Both the position numbers and the translations under genes were made by a program. Source: Rhodococcus marinonascens NBRC 14363 (GTDB taxonomy: Bacteria > Actinomycetota > Actinomycetes > Mycobacteriales > Mycobacteriaceae). From it: DNA of 64,000 nucleotides. This document shows positions 30,124-40,854 of this stretch, piece after piece; position 1 is the stretch's first letter; every line of letters begins with the position of its first letter. The notes below the pieces were generated by a model. It was not told where the DNA came from and did no database searches. It saw only the letters and a program-made list of their open reading frames with translations. The stretch is taken from the NCBI RefSeq assembly GCF_001894885.1, contig NZ_BCXB01000011.1, forward strand, positions 1-64,000. Reading direction: 5' to 3'.

Positions 30124-30900
30124 CTAGGCGAGTTCGTGATCGATCCGAGCGGCGTCGATGCCCCGAGCGGCCAGCACGTCGTCGAGCGGGACGTCCAGGT
30201 CGTCGCCGTAGAAATCCAGTGCGAGCCGTAGGTGCTCGGCCATCGCCGCACGTGCTTTGTCTGCGTCTCGCCGTGCGATCGCGTCGTGTATGGCAGCATG
30301 CCAGGGATCGCCGGCCTGCATCACTTTCCGATCGCTGAGGCTGCGCAGCATCAGCCCGTAGACCAGGGGCCGGATGGCCCCGAACATCACTGCGATCACC
30401 GGGTTTCTACTGGCCTGAGCCACCGCTTCGTGGAATTCCAGATCAGTGCGCGCCAGCTCGGACAGGATCCGTGTGGCTTGATGGCGGCGCAGGGCGTCCC
30501 CAATTACTGCGATCTGTTCGTCACTGCCGTATGTAGCGGCCATCGCGGCCGCCTCACATTCGAGCATCGTGCGCGAGGAGACCAGGTGGCGGGCCGTGAC
30601 GTTGCTGCGTTGCGCCATCCTCGCCAGCGGCCGCGCCAGATCACTGGCCGCTACCTCGCGCACAAACGACCCGCGGCCCGCGAATACATCGATGTAGCCG
30701 CGCTCCTGCAATCCGCGCAGCACCTCCCGGATTACCGGGCGACTCACTCTGTACTCGGCGCACAGAGCACGCTCCGACGGTAATCGGTCGCCCACTGCGA
30801 GAGCGCCGCTGAGGACCCGCTGCTCGAGCTGACGAAGCACCTGCTCCTGGGTGAAGTACGGCATCCGTGCGTGGCCATGTGGCGCGGACGGTAATTCCAT
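30124..30900 (-). CDS. GntR-family regulator (FadR/FCD type)
   Basis: The regulator has an N-terminal winged helix (LPSERALCAEYRVSRPVIRE, then VLRGLQERGYIDVFAGRGSF) and a C-terminal FCD ligand domain with Asp/His residues (LARTDLEFHEAVAQASRNPV, then HAAIHDAIARRD). It lies between manD and the SDR, so it probably controls both flanking promoters, which share a palindromic site. The start is uncertain: ATGs at 30969, 30900 and 30864 are in frame. I chose 30900 for its upstream GAGGAAGG, giving 258 residues. The longest frame (31176) overlaps the SDR gene and is unlikely. Confidence 0.85.
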   Translation of the reverse strand: MELPSAPHGHARMPYFTQEQVLRQLEQRVLSGALAVGDRLPSERALCAEYRVSRPVIREVLRGLQERGYIDVFAGRGSFVREVAASDLARPLARMAQRSNVTARHLVSSRTMLECEAAAMAATYGSDEQIAVIGDALRRHQATRILSELARTDLEFHEAVAQASRNPVIAVMFGAIRPLVYGLMLRSLSDRKVMQAGDPWHAAIHDAIARRDADKARAAMAEHLRLALDFYGDDLDVPLDDVLAARGIDAARIDHELA

Positions 30901-31102
30901 GGCAGCGAAGCCTTCCTCGGGGAACCCATCAGAATGGACCGGTATGACCGCAGGGGCAGCCGACGACATGCAGTAATAGCTGCCCGCGGACGCCGGGGGC
31001 GGCACCTGAACAGTACGCCCGCCCGACCTCTTGCGCGAGGTCGTGATCAGCTGACGATCGAGTTCCTCAACACCGAAGGCGCATGTCGACCCCGGCATGC
31101 CG

Positions 31103-31885
31103 TCACAAATCCTCACCGGTCGCGGCAGCGGCCTGCGGGATGCGCAGTGATGCGCCGCCGTCGGCGAGTAGCACACTGCCGGTCATGTAGTCGCCGGCGT
31201 CGGAGCACAGCACCCCGACGGAACGGGCGACCTGTTCGGCGGTCTGCAGACGGCCCAGTGGAACGGCGGTGGCCACCCGTGCAGCATATTGTGGTTCGGT
31301 CTCCAGTTGGTGCTTGGCCATTCCGGCGTAGACGATCCCCGGGGCCACAGCGTTGACAAGAATTCCGTACTCGGCCAGTTCCGCTGCCATGCAACGGGTG
31401 AGCATTCGAACACCGGCCTTGGTGACCGAGTATGCGGCCACCTCCGGCCATGGCATTTCCTGAATAAAGGACGATGTCAACACGATTCGGCCCGGCCTGC
31501 GGCGAGCGACCATGATGCGTGCCGCGGACTGCCCCACATGGAAACAGCCAGTCAGGTTCGCCTGCAAATGGTTTTCCCACTGTTGCGGGGTGATCTCGAG
31601 GAAAGGAGCGGATTCGACGATCGCGGCGTTGCTGACCACCACGTCGAGCGGATCGATGGCCGCCAGCGTCTTGGCAACGGCGTCGGGGTCGCGTACGTCC
31701 ATCTTCCGGTAGCAGACCGTCCCACGCGCGACAAGACTGTCGACCACCGGCGCGGCCTGATCGTCTTCCACGATGTCCAGCAGCGTAACCTGCGCCCCGC
31801 AGTCGAGTAGGAGAGATGCGATCGCACGTCCGATGTCACCGACTCCTCCGGTGACGACGACTCCGAGTCCAGCAGGGATATTCAT
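31103..31885 (-). CDS. SDR-family oxidoreductase
   Basis: This 260-residue short-chain dehydrogenase has cofactor motif VVVTGGVGDIGRAIAS, an Asp after beta-2 (TLLDIVEDD) suggesting NAD preference, SNAAIVES, catalytic Ser (VLTSSFIQEMPW), the YxxxK pair (AYSVTKAGVRM) and NAVAPGIVYAGMA. In the sugar-acid cluster it could be a D-mannonate or gluconate-type oxidoreductase. The ATG at 31885 has GAGG 7 bp upstream; an ORF extension to 31957 lacks that. A palindromic operator lies about 90 bp upstream. Confidence 0.86.
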   Translation of the reverse strand: MNIPAGLGVVVTGGVGDIGRAIASLLLDCGAQVTLLDIVEDDQAAPVVDSLVARGTVCYRKMDVRDPDAVAKTLAAIDPLDVVVSNAAIVESAPFLEITPQQWENHLQANLTGCFHVGQSAARIMVARRRPGRIVLTSSFIQEMPWPEVAAYSVTKAGVRMLTRCMAAELAEYGILVNAVAPGIVYAGMAKHQLETEPQYAARVATAVPLGRLQTAEQVARSVGVLCSDAGDYMTGSVLLADGGASLRIPQAAAATGEDL

Positions 31886-33110
31886 GCGCGCACCTCGGTT
31901 TGTAGACGGCCCGCTCAACGGGCGATGGATTGGGCGACACACCCAAGGTATTGTCACTGCATTGCAACTTCGGTCTTACCGGTAATACCACAGTACGGCA
32001 ACCAGTACCCCCCCCAAGGGGCCCGCGCACGACGCACGTGTCGAACAGAGACCAAACTCACGGAACGCCTGATCGCATCGCTCCTCGGAATTACTCATCT
32101 CGCCCGCAACAGACTGCATCCGCGGCCCGCTTCGGCCTGTTCACTCTTGGCGTGGCACTTTGGGTTGCGTCGGTTGGTGAGGTGCGAGAGATGGGTGATG
32201 AGTGTTGTTCGAAGGCTGGTCGGAATGGCCTAATTCTGCATTTCACAGGGTTCCGTCGCGGGCCGAGTAAGGCGGTGCGTGCAGATTCGCATCTTTCCGC
32301 CGCCGACCGCGCGACCGCGTGTGCCGGAACCAGCATCACCCCTCCCCCCGCAGTGCAACGTGGACAGCGGGGAGCCTCCTGTCATCCGAGAAGTTGTCCA
32401 CGCAGGCTGGTGCGGGACCCCGCGCGCCAGGCCCACTCCCCCACTCCCCCACTCTCCGTCCGTCGACGGACCACCGCGTCGGGGATCCGGGTGTGGTGAG
32501 TGGTCTGGAAGAGGATATTGAATGGATGGTGATGCTGATGGTTGGTCGGTTGTCGCCACCGATGGTTCTGTAATACCCGCAGTTCCGTCCGGGGCGGACC
32601 TATATCCATCCCGGATTTTCACCTGCAACTGGGAGACAGTGAACTGACGATTCATGGGAGCGGCCTCCACGGCAAGCTCCCGCCGTCACTGGTGGGCTTT
32701 TCCCTTCCCCGTCGCCGATCGGTGTGTGCGTCGCCGGCCCCACTCCCCTTGCCGGTGGTCGGCTGGAGCACATCGGAAACTGGGCCACGGGTGCGATTGC
32801 AGACACTGACAGAGGGGTCGGGGGCTCGCATAGAGCGTGGTGGTTGGCCCCACACTCGGCGGACGGTATGCACTGAGCGAATCGCCGCGGTATCCGCCGA
32901 CGTGGTCGAGCATCAAACGGCCCGCCCGCCGACGAAACTCGAGAGGGAGCCGTGTAGGCACGGACGGACTGTTCGCTTCATTCTGACCCGGGTATGAAAC
33001 GAATTCAACGAAACTCGCTCCACGCCAGCGCATTCGTTGTAATACTGGGCCCTTCGCAGCCCGGCGGCGCGCAGATAGTAGGCGGGCACGCCCCTCAGAA
33101 GGAGACCGAG
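31886..33110. other. 1.2-kb stretch without a supported gene
   Basis: No reading frame here shows a recognisable family or convincing codon pattern. The left end holds the SDR promoter and operator, and the right end holds the PI-PLC gene's promoter and ribosome site. Between, I see only low-complexity patches, for example CCCACTCCCCCACTCCCCCA near 32440 and GGATGGTGATGCTGATGGTT near 32523. It may contain decayed genes or an unrecognised RNA. Confidence 0.5.
31972..31990. promoter_or_regulatory. GntR-type operator upstream of the SDR gene
   Basis: GGTCTTACCGGTAATACCA, inverted, is TGGTATTACCGGTAAGACC. It shares 17 of 19 bases with the manD site, including the whole TGGTATTACCGGT half. Confidence 0.65.
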
Positions 33111-34133
33111 ATGACAGCCCGCCCCAGACGCCACACCGTGCTGCGGGCACTCGCCGCGACCCTGCTGCTGGTGCTGACTCCGATGTTTCCCGCCGCAGCA
33201 GCAGCGAACTCGAGCGTAAGCAGTAGCGAACTCGCTGCAGGCAGCTTCGGCGGCGGCGACCTCCACACCACGTCCGCGCCCGACTGGATGGGGGATCTTC
33301 CCGACACGTCGAACCCCACGACACTGTCCCTGCCGGGCACCCACGACACCATGGCACACAGCGCGTCGATCGTGGGCGCCACCCAAGATTTCGATCTGAC
33401 TACCCAGCTGCGTGCCGGCGTACGGGTGCTCGACATCCGCACCCGCCACTTCCAGGACGCGTTCCCGATCCACCACGGGCTCGAATACCTGCACGCCAAC
33501 TTCACGGACGTCGTGCGAATGGTCACCGATTTCCTGGGCGAAAATCCGAGCGAAACGGTGCTCATGCGGATGCAAAAGGAGCACACGGCAGCCGAGAACA
33601 CCCGTTCGTACGAGGACACGCTGAACTGGTACATCCACGAGAACCCCGACACTCGCAACCTACTGGCTGAACGCCTGTGGACGCCGCCCGCCGGCTACGA
33701 CGGTCGGATCCCGGACCTCGGCGAAACCCACGGCAAGGTCGTCATTTTGCAGAACTTCGACGCCACCGGCGTTTACGGGCCACGCTGGGGCCGCACGCTG
33801 GTGGATATACAGGACGACTACCTTCTCCAGAGCCTCGCCGCAATCGAGACGAAGTGGTCGAAGGTCCGCACCCAGTTCGAGCGCTCTGCGCAGGGGTCGA
33901 CGCAGACCCTGTTTGTCAACGGTCTGAACGCGACCAGCGGGGAAAACCTTAGGGCGATAGCCGGTGGCGTGCTGCCGATCACAATCGCCAAGGGCTTCCC
34001 TAGCACTATCGGAATGCTCGAGCGGACGGAGAAATACCTGCGCGACAACGGCACTGGCCGCACCGGTGTCGTGATGGCGGACTTCCCGACCGCCGGTCTA
34101 GTCGAGGCGGTCATCGCCCGTAACTTCAGCTGA
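33111..34133 (+). CDS. Secreted PI-PLC X-domain protein
   Basis: A 340-residue exported protein with a signal peptide (TVLRALAATLLLVLTPMFPA, Ala-rich cleavage region). Its phosphatidylinositol-specific phospholipase C X domain shows the first catalytic His in LSLPGTHDTMAHSAS, RVLDIRTRHF, the second His in IHHGLEYLHANF, and VLMRMQKEH. Such enzymes cleave phosphatidylinositol or GPI-like lipids without calcium, yielding cyclic inositol phosphate; the exact substrate is unknown. The ATG at 33111 has a strong GAAGGAGA site; an upstream frame from 32994 is an unlikely extension. It stands alone. Confidence 0.85.
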   Translation: MTARPRRHTVLRALAATLLLVLTPMFPAAAAANSSVSSSELAAGSFGGGDLHTTSAPDWMGDLPDTSNPTTLSLPGTHDTMAHSASIVGATQDFDLTTQLRAGVRVLDIRTRHFQDAFPIHHGLEYLHANFTDVVRMVTDFLGENPSETVLMRMQKEHTAAENTRSYEDTLNWYIHENPDTRNLLAERLWTPPAGYDGRIPDLGETHGKVVILQNFDATGVYGPRWGRTLVDIQDDYLLQSLAAIETKWSKVRTQFERSAQGSTQTLFVNGLNATSGENLRAIAGGVLPITIAKGFPSTIGMLERTEKYLRDNGTGRTGVVMADFPTAGLVEAVIARNFS

Positions 34134-34410
34134 CCGCCGACACCGGCGCCTCGCGGAGCGAGCGGTGCAAACGATCGTCGCGATCTTTCGGCGACTGTTT
34201 GGTTCCCTTGTCGGGCCGACTCCGCCAAACAGTGATCGCATTCGTTGCCCCGTGGGCCAGCTCCGAAGCGATAAGGCGATCGAACAGTGAGGGGGCCCGG
34301 GTAGATAGTCCTTCCTTACGCGAGCCGGCCGTGGGTTCGTAATTCGGTAATTATGGTCATTCCGTTTGTCACCGACTCAAATCGATTTGCTCACATGGCA
34401 TGCTGACGGC

Positions 34411-35559
34411 GTGACAAGTGCCGTGCCATCGCAGACCTGGGACGTTGCAATCGTCGGCCTCGGGCCGGCGGGTCGGGCGCTCGCCCACCGCAGCACCGCT
34501 CTCGGATTGTCGGTGGCGTCGGTCGATCCGCTCCCCCGACGGTCCTGGACCGCAACGTATGCGGCCTGGGAAGACGAACTCCCGGCTTGGCTGCCCAGCC
34601 ACGCTGTCGCCTCGAGAATTGCGCGGCCGACGGCCTGGACCACGCGGCGGCACACTATCGATCGCACCTACTGTGTTTTGAACACACCTGTACTGCAATC
34701 AATACTTGCGGAGAAATCCGGCAGTGTTTTCGCAGGTAGAGCAATCAACCTCTCCCCCACTGCCGTCCGCCTCGCGGGCGGCTCCACCCTGAACGCTCGT
34801 GTGGTGGTCGATGCTCGCGGAACCGGGGACAGCCCCGACCTCGCGCAGCAGACAGCGTTCGGAGTCGTCGTCGAGCCTGACACCGCTGCACAAGCACTGG
34901 CCGGTGAGGACGCAGTGTTCATGGACTGGCGCCGCGACAACGGCACGTCGCCTTCTGCCGCACCGTCGTTTCTCTACGGAGTTCCGCTCGCACCGGACGC
35001 GTACCTGCTGGAGGAGACATGCCTGGTCGGTCGGCCGCCAGTTCCGATGTCGGAACTGGCCTCTCGCCTCTACCACCGACTTCATGCCAGAGGCGTGCTC
35101 ATTCCGTCTCACTCGAACGTCGAGCGGGTCCGATTCGCGGTCGAACCACCGCATGAGGCCGGACGTTCCCGTACATCGGACCCGGTACGGTTCGGTGCCC
35201 GAGCAGGGTTGATGCATCCCGGAACCGGCTTCAGCGTCGCAGCGTCACTGCGGTGTGCGGATGCTCTTGCCCACCAACTGCGTGACGGATCGTCCGAAGG
35301 TCTGTGGCCGTGGCGGGCTCGCACTGTTGCCCCTCTCCGATCGCTCGGTCTCCGCGTCCTCCTGAATCTGAACGCGGAACAGGCCCCCGAATTTTTCGAG
35401 CATTTCTTCGACCTGCCGCCACGGCTACAGGCGGCGTACCTGTCCGACCGGTCGAATCCGGTTGGAATGCTGTCTGCAATGCGCCGAATGTTTCTGGCTT
35501 CTTCCGGCGATATCCGCGGGGTAATTCTGCGTTTGGCGCTTCGCCGGGAAATTCGGTGA
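34411..35559 (+). CDS. crtL: Lycopene beta-cyclase
   Basis: A FAD/NAD(P)-binding cyclase of 382 residues that closes ionone rings on lycopene-type carotenoids. The dinucleotide fold is at the N-terminus (WDVAIVGLGPAGRALAHR), the cyclase motif FLYGVPLAPDAYLLEETCLV in the middle, and GLMHPGTGFSVAAS toward the C-terminal third, as in plant-type CrtL. Rhodococcus CrtLb enzymes of similar size act as monocyclases. No other carotenoid gene is in the window. The GTG at 34411 gives the expected start just before the Rossmann strand; an ORF start at 34366 is also open. Confidence 0.85.
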   Translation: MTSAVPSQTWDVAIVGLGPAGRALAHRSTALGLSVASVDPLPRRSWTATYAAWEDELPAWLPSHAVASRIARPTAWTTRRHTIDRTYCVLNTPVLQSILAEKSGSVFAGRAINLSPTAVRLAGGSTLNARVVVDARGTGDSPDLAQQTAFGVVVEPDTAAQALAGEDAVFMDWRRDNGTSPSAAPSFLYGVPLAPDAYLLEETCLVGRPPVPMSELASRLYHRLHARGVLIPSHSNVERVRFAVEPPHEAGRSRTSDPVRFGARAGLMHPGTGFSVAASLRCADALAHQLRDGSSEGLWPWRARTVAPLRSLGLRVLLNLNAEQAPEFFEHFFDLPPRLQAAYLSDRSNPVGMLSAMRRMFLASSGDIRGVILRLALRREIR

Positions 35560-35590
35560 ACTGTCGCGAGAATACAAGAAGCAGACCATC

Positions 35591-36490
35591 ATGGAATACA
35601 TGCGGTCGATATGGAAGGGCTCGATAGCATTCGGTCTCGTGAACGTGCCGGTCAAAGTCTGCTCGGCAACGGAGGATCACGATATCAAGTTTCACCAGGT
35701 CCACGGGAAGGATGGCGGCCGGATCAGATACAACCGCGTCTGCACGGAATGCGGCAACGTCGTGCAATACGCTGATATCGACAAGGCCTACGATTCCGAC
35801 GACGGCGTCCGCGTGGTGTTGACCGACGACGATTTCGGGAAATTGCCTGCAGCCGAGAAACACGAAATTCCAGTTCTGCAATTCGTTCCGACGGAACAGA
35901 TCGATCCCATTCTGTTCGAGAAAAGTTACTTTCTGGAGCCGGACTCCACTTCACCTCGGGCGTATGTCTTGCTCGCGACAGCGCTCGCGGTAAGTGATCG
36001 CACAGCCCTCGTCCACTTCACGCTGCGTCAGCGCACACGACTGGCAGCGATGCGTTCCCGCGACGGTGTGCTGGTGATTCAGACGCTGTTGTGGCCGGAC
36101 GAAGTACGCGCGGCCACATTTCCTTCACTCGAGGACGTCGAGAAACCGAAGGCGAAGGAACTGGCGATGGCCGAGACTCTCGTCGACAGCATGGCCGAGG
36201 ATTTCGACCCCACCGAGTTCACCGACGATTACCAGACGCAGTTGCGTGCCCTGCTCGACGAGATGATCAGTTCGGGTGGCAAGAAGGTCATCCCCGTGGC
36301 CCAAGCGGACAAGGGCGGCGAGGACGCCGAGGTAGTCGATCTGGTGGCAGCACTTCAGCGCAGTGTGGATGCGGCCGGGAAGAAAGCTGCGCCCGCGAAG
36401 AAGAAGTCAGCCGGCACTGCTGCAATCAAGGGCACTGCGGAAGAAAAGAACTCATCCAAGTCGACCACTTCTGAGCGCAAGCGCGCCTGA
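35591..36490 (+). CDS. ku: Non-homologous end-joining protein Ku
   Basis: A homodimeric ring protein of 299 residues that binds DNA double-strand ends and recruits LigD. The core starts RSIWKGSIAFGLVNVPVKVC, then KFHQVHGKDGGRIRYNRVC, FEKSYFLEPDSTSPRAYVLL and RTALVHFTLRQRTRLAAMRS. The C-terminus is a Lys/Ala/Ser-rich DNA-binding tail, as in other actinobacterial Ku proteins. ATGs at 35591 and 35600 are both possible; the second matches the usual family start. It is 31 bp after crtL. No ligD is in the window. Confidence 0.94.
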   Translation: MEYMRSIWKGSIAFGLVNVPVKVCSATEDHDIKFHQVHGKDGGRIRYNRVCTECGNVVQYADIDKAYDSDDGVRVVLTDDDFGKLPAAEKHEIPVLQFVPTEQIDPILFEKSYFLEPDSTSPRAYVLLATALAVSDRTALVHFTLRQRTRLAAMRSRDGVLVIQTLLWPDEVRAATFPSLEDVEKPKAKELAMAETLVDSMAEDFDPTEFTDDYQTQLRALLDEMISSGGKKVIPVAQADKGGEDAEVVDLVAALQRSVDAAGKKAAPAKKKSAGTAAIKGTAEEKNSSKSTTSERKRA

Positions 36491-36510
36491 CCCCACCTGG
36501 CAACCCACGA

Positions 36511-36543
36511 CGGACTCGGCGAGAGAGAATCTCGCCGAGTCCG
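36511..36543. terminator. Bidirectional terminator between ku and sufT
   Basis: A perfect 14-bp stem, CGGACTCGGCGAGA with TCTCGCCGAGTCCG, has a GAGAA loop. It lies between the convergent ends of ku and the SUF operon. Confidence 0.85.
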
Positions 36544-36560
36544 CGTAGGTGCAGGTCTGA

Positions 36561-36973
36561 TCAGACAGTGAAGCCGAGCGCGCGCAGCTGCTCGCGGCCG
36601 TCCTCGGTGATCTTGTCCGGGCCCCACGGCGGAAGCCACACCCAGTTGATCTTCATCTCGTCGCAGAGGCCACTACGCACCAGTGCGCCGCGGGCCTGGT
36701 CCTCGATGACATCCGTCAACGGGCAAGCCGCCGACGTGAGGGTCATATCGATTGTGACGACGTCCTCGTGCTCGGTAATTCCGTACACCAGACCGAGGTC
36801 GACAACGTTGATGCCGAGTTCCGGATCGACGACGTCGCGCATCGCCTCTTCGAGTTCTTCGAGGCGGTCCTGGTCGAGAATCGCACCCGCCGCCTCTGCG
36901 GCCTCGGGCTGATCGGTCGACATCTGTTCCGGTGCAGCAGTGGCATCCGCCCCTGGCGTCTGCGTCTCGCTCA

Positions 36974-36977
<4 letters not shown>
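36561..36977 (-). CDS. sufT: SufT / MIP18-family Fe-S maturation factor
   Basis: The 138-residue protein has a DUF59 domain: LEEAMRDVVDPELGINVVDL, LVYGITEHEDVVTIDMTLTS, the conserved AACPLTDVIEDQ with Cys, and WVWLPPWGPDKITEDGREQL. It helps deliver Fe-S clusters to client proteins. Its acidic N-terminal 40 residues are variable. The ATG at 36977 overlaps the sufU stop (ATGA) and has GGAGG upstream; an ATG 3 bp later is equivalent. Last gene of the SUF operon; Rv1466-like. Confidence 0.9.
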
Positions 36978-38754
<1,777 letters not shown>

Positions 38755-39579
38755 CTATGCCCCTTGCGTTGCTGCAGCCTGGGTGAAGCGCTCGTAGCCG
38801 TTCGCTTCGAGTTCATCGGCCAGTTCCGGGCCACCCGATTCGATGATGCGACCGTCGACGAACACGTGGACGTGGTCCGGGGTGATGTACCGCAGGATGC
38901 GGGTGTAGTGCGTGATCAGCAGGACTCCGCCGTGCTGACGCTCCTTGTACCGGTTGACGCCCTCGGAGACGACGCGAAGGGCGTCGACGTCGAGACCCGA
39001 ATCGGTCTCGTCGAGGATCGCGATCTTCGGCTTGAGTAGGCCCAGTTGCAGGATTTCGTGGCGCTTCTTCTCACCGCCGGAGAATCCCTCGTTCACGCTG
39101 CGCTCACCGAACGACGGGTCGATGTCCAGTTCGGTCAGCGCCTCCTTGACTTCCTTCACCCAATGACGGAGCTTCGGGGCCTCGCCACGGACTGCGGTGG
39201 CGGCGGTGCGCAGGAAGTTGGACATGGAGACACCGGGAACCTCGACGGGGTACTGCATCGCGAGGAAGAGACCCGCGCGGGCGCGCTCGTCGACGCTCAT
39301 CGCGAGGACGTTCTCGCCGTTGAGGGTGATGGAACCGGATGTGATCCGGTATTTCGGGTGGCCCGCAATGGCGTAGGACAACGTCGACTTGCCGGACCCG
39401 TTGGGGCCCATGATCGCATGCGTCTCGCCGGAGCGAACTGTCAAGTTCACGCCCTTGAGGATGTTGATCGCGTCGGCGTTCTCGTCGGTGTTCGCGACGT
39501 CGACGTGCAGGTCCTTTATTTCCAGGACAGAGGATTCCGGGACCGAAGTGTCGGGAGTGGAGGCATCAGGGGTAGGCAT
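38755..39579 (-). CDS. sufC: SufC ATPase of the SufBCD complex
   Basis: ABC-type ATPase of 274 residues with Walker A MGPNGSGKSTLSYAIAG, Q-loop FLAMQYPVEVPGV, signature FSGGEKKRHEIL and Walker B IAILDETDSGLDVDALRVV. It powers the SufBCD scaffold, not membrane transport. An N-terminal Ser/Thr/Pro-rich extension of about 18 residues precedes the ABC domain. 45 bp after sufD. Confidence 0.96.
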   Translation of the reverse strand: MPTPDASTPDTSVPESSVLEIKDLHVDVANTDENADAINILKGVNLTVRSGETHAIMGPNGSGKSTLSYAIAGHPKYRITSGSITLNGENVLAMSVDERARAGLFLAMQYPVEVPGVSMSNFLRTAATAVRGEAPKLRHWVKEVKEALTELDIDPSFGERSVNEGFSGGEKKRHEILQLGLLKPKIAILDETDSGLDVDALRVVSEGVNRYKERQHGGVLLITHYTRILRYITPDHVHVFVDGRIIESGGPELADELEANGYERFTQAAATQGA

Positions 39580-39624
39580 TGTGATCCTTAGAAGAAATAG
39601 GGAGGTAGTGGTTCGCGGCGCGGC

Positions 39625-40854
39625 TCAGACGCCGACCGCGGCGAGTTCGGCCTCGACAGCGGCTTCGAGGCGTTCGCGAATCTCGGCGACGGCGATCTTG
39701 TTGATGATCTCGTGGAAGAAGCCGCGCACGACGAGTCGCCTCGCCGCATCCTCGGGAATTCCTCGGGCGCGCAGGTAGAACAGCTGTTCGTCGTCGAATC
39801 GGCCTGTGGCACTGGCGTGGCCGGCACCGACGATCTCACCGGTCTCGATCTCGAGGTTCGGAACCGAGTCTGCGCGCGCTCCGTCGGTGAGGACGAGGTT
39901 GCGGTTCAGTTCGAAAGTGTCGGTGCCCTCTGCCTCGGCCCGGATCAGTACGTCGCCGATCCACACGGTATGGGCGTCGGGCTTCCCGGAATGCGGATCG
40001 CCCTGCAGTGCGCCCTTGTAGACCACATTGGATTTGCAGTGCGGCTGTGAGTGATCCACCAGCAGTCGTTGCTCGAAGTGCTGTCCTGCATCAGCGAAGT
40101 AGAGACCCAGAAGTTCGGCATCGCCTCCGGGACCGTCGTACTTGACGGTCGCGGACAGTCGGACGAGATCGCCGCCGAGACTGATCGCGTTGTGCCGCAG
40201 AACCGCGTCACGGCCCAGTCGCGCATGATGCGCCGCGACATGCACTGCGTCGTCGGCCCAGTCCTGCACGGCAACCACGGTGAGGTGGGCGCTGTCGCCG
40301 AGCACGAATTCGACGTTCTCCGCGAACGTGCCACTGCCGCGCTGGTCGATGACTACGGTCGCCTTCGCAAAGGCGTCGAGCCGAATCTGCAGGTGCCCGT
40401 AGGCCACCTTGCCCTCGCCGGGGCCCGTGACGGTGATGTTGACGGTGTCGGCGACCTCGACCTCGCGGCCGAAGGTCACGACGGTGGCCGCCTCGAACCC
40501 GGAGTATGCGGCGGCAGCCACCCGGTCGGCGGGAACACCTGCCTTGCCGAGGCGATCGTCCCCGCGTCCGACGGTCTCCACCTTCACGGAGTCCGGGGCC
40601 ACCACGTCGACGGTGACAGCTCCGTTTGCGACGGCTGTACCGTCGTGCAGTCCACGGAGGCGGCGCAGCGGAGTGAACCGCCACACCTCGTCACGACCAC
40701 CCGGAACCTCGAACGCATTGACATCGAACGAAGTGAAGACCTCGCCCTTGTTGACGATCGGCGAACCGGTGGCTGTGCGCGCTACCCGTGGATTCTCACC
40801 CACGACTGCTCCGGCGACTCCGAGATTCTGGACACCAGCTTCTGGCGTGGTCAC
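39625..40854 (-). CDS. sufD: SufD, scaffold subunit of SufBCD
   Basis: SufD pairs with SufB and SufC in building Fe-S clusters. The 409-residue beta-helix protein has EVWRFTPLRRLRGLHDG near the start, RLLVDHSQPHCKSNVVYKGA (conserved His and Cys) and GHASATGRFDDEQLFYLRAR, followed by ARRLVVRGFFHEIINKI. GTG start at 40854 overlaps the sufB stop by one base (TAGTG). Confidence 0.95.
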   Translation of the reverse strand: MTTPEAGVQNLGVAGAVVGENPRVARTATGSPIVNKGEVFTSFDVNAFEVPGGRDEVWRFTPLRRLRGLHDGTAVANGAVTVDVVAPDSVKVETVGRGDDRLGKAGVPADRVAAAAYSGFEAATVVTFGREVEVADTVNITVTGPGEGKVAYGHLQIRLDAFAKATVVIDQRGSGTFAENVEFVLGDSAHLTVVAVQDWADDAVHVAAHHARLGRDAVLRHNAISLGGDLVRLSATVKYDGPGGDAELLGLYFADAGQHFEQRLLVDHSQPHCKSNVVYKGALQGDPHSGKPDAHTVWIGDVLIRAEAEGTDTFELNRNLVLTDGARADSVPNLEIETGEIVGAGHASATGRFDDEQLFYLRARGIPEDAARRLVVRGFFHEIINKIAVAEIRERLEAAVEAELAAVGV

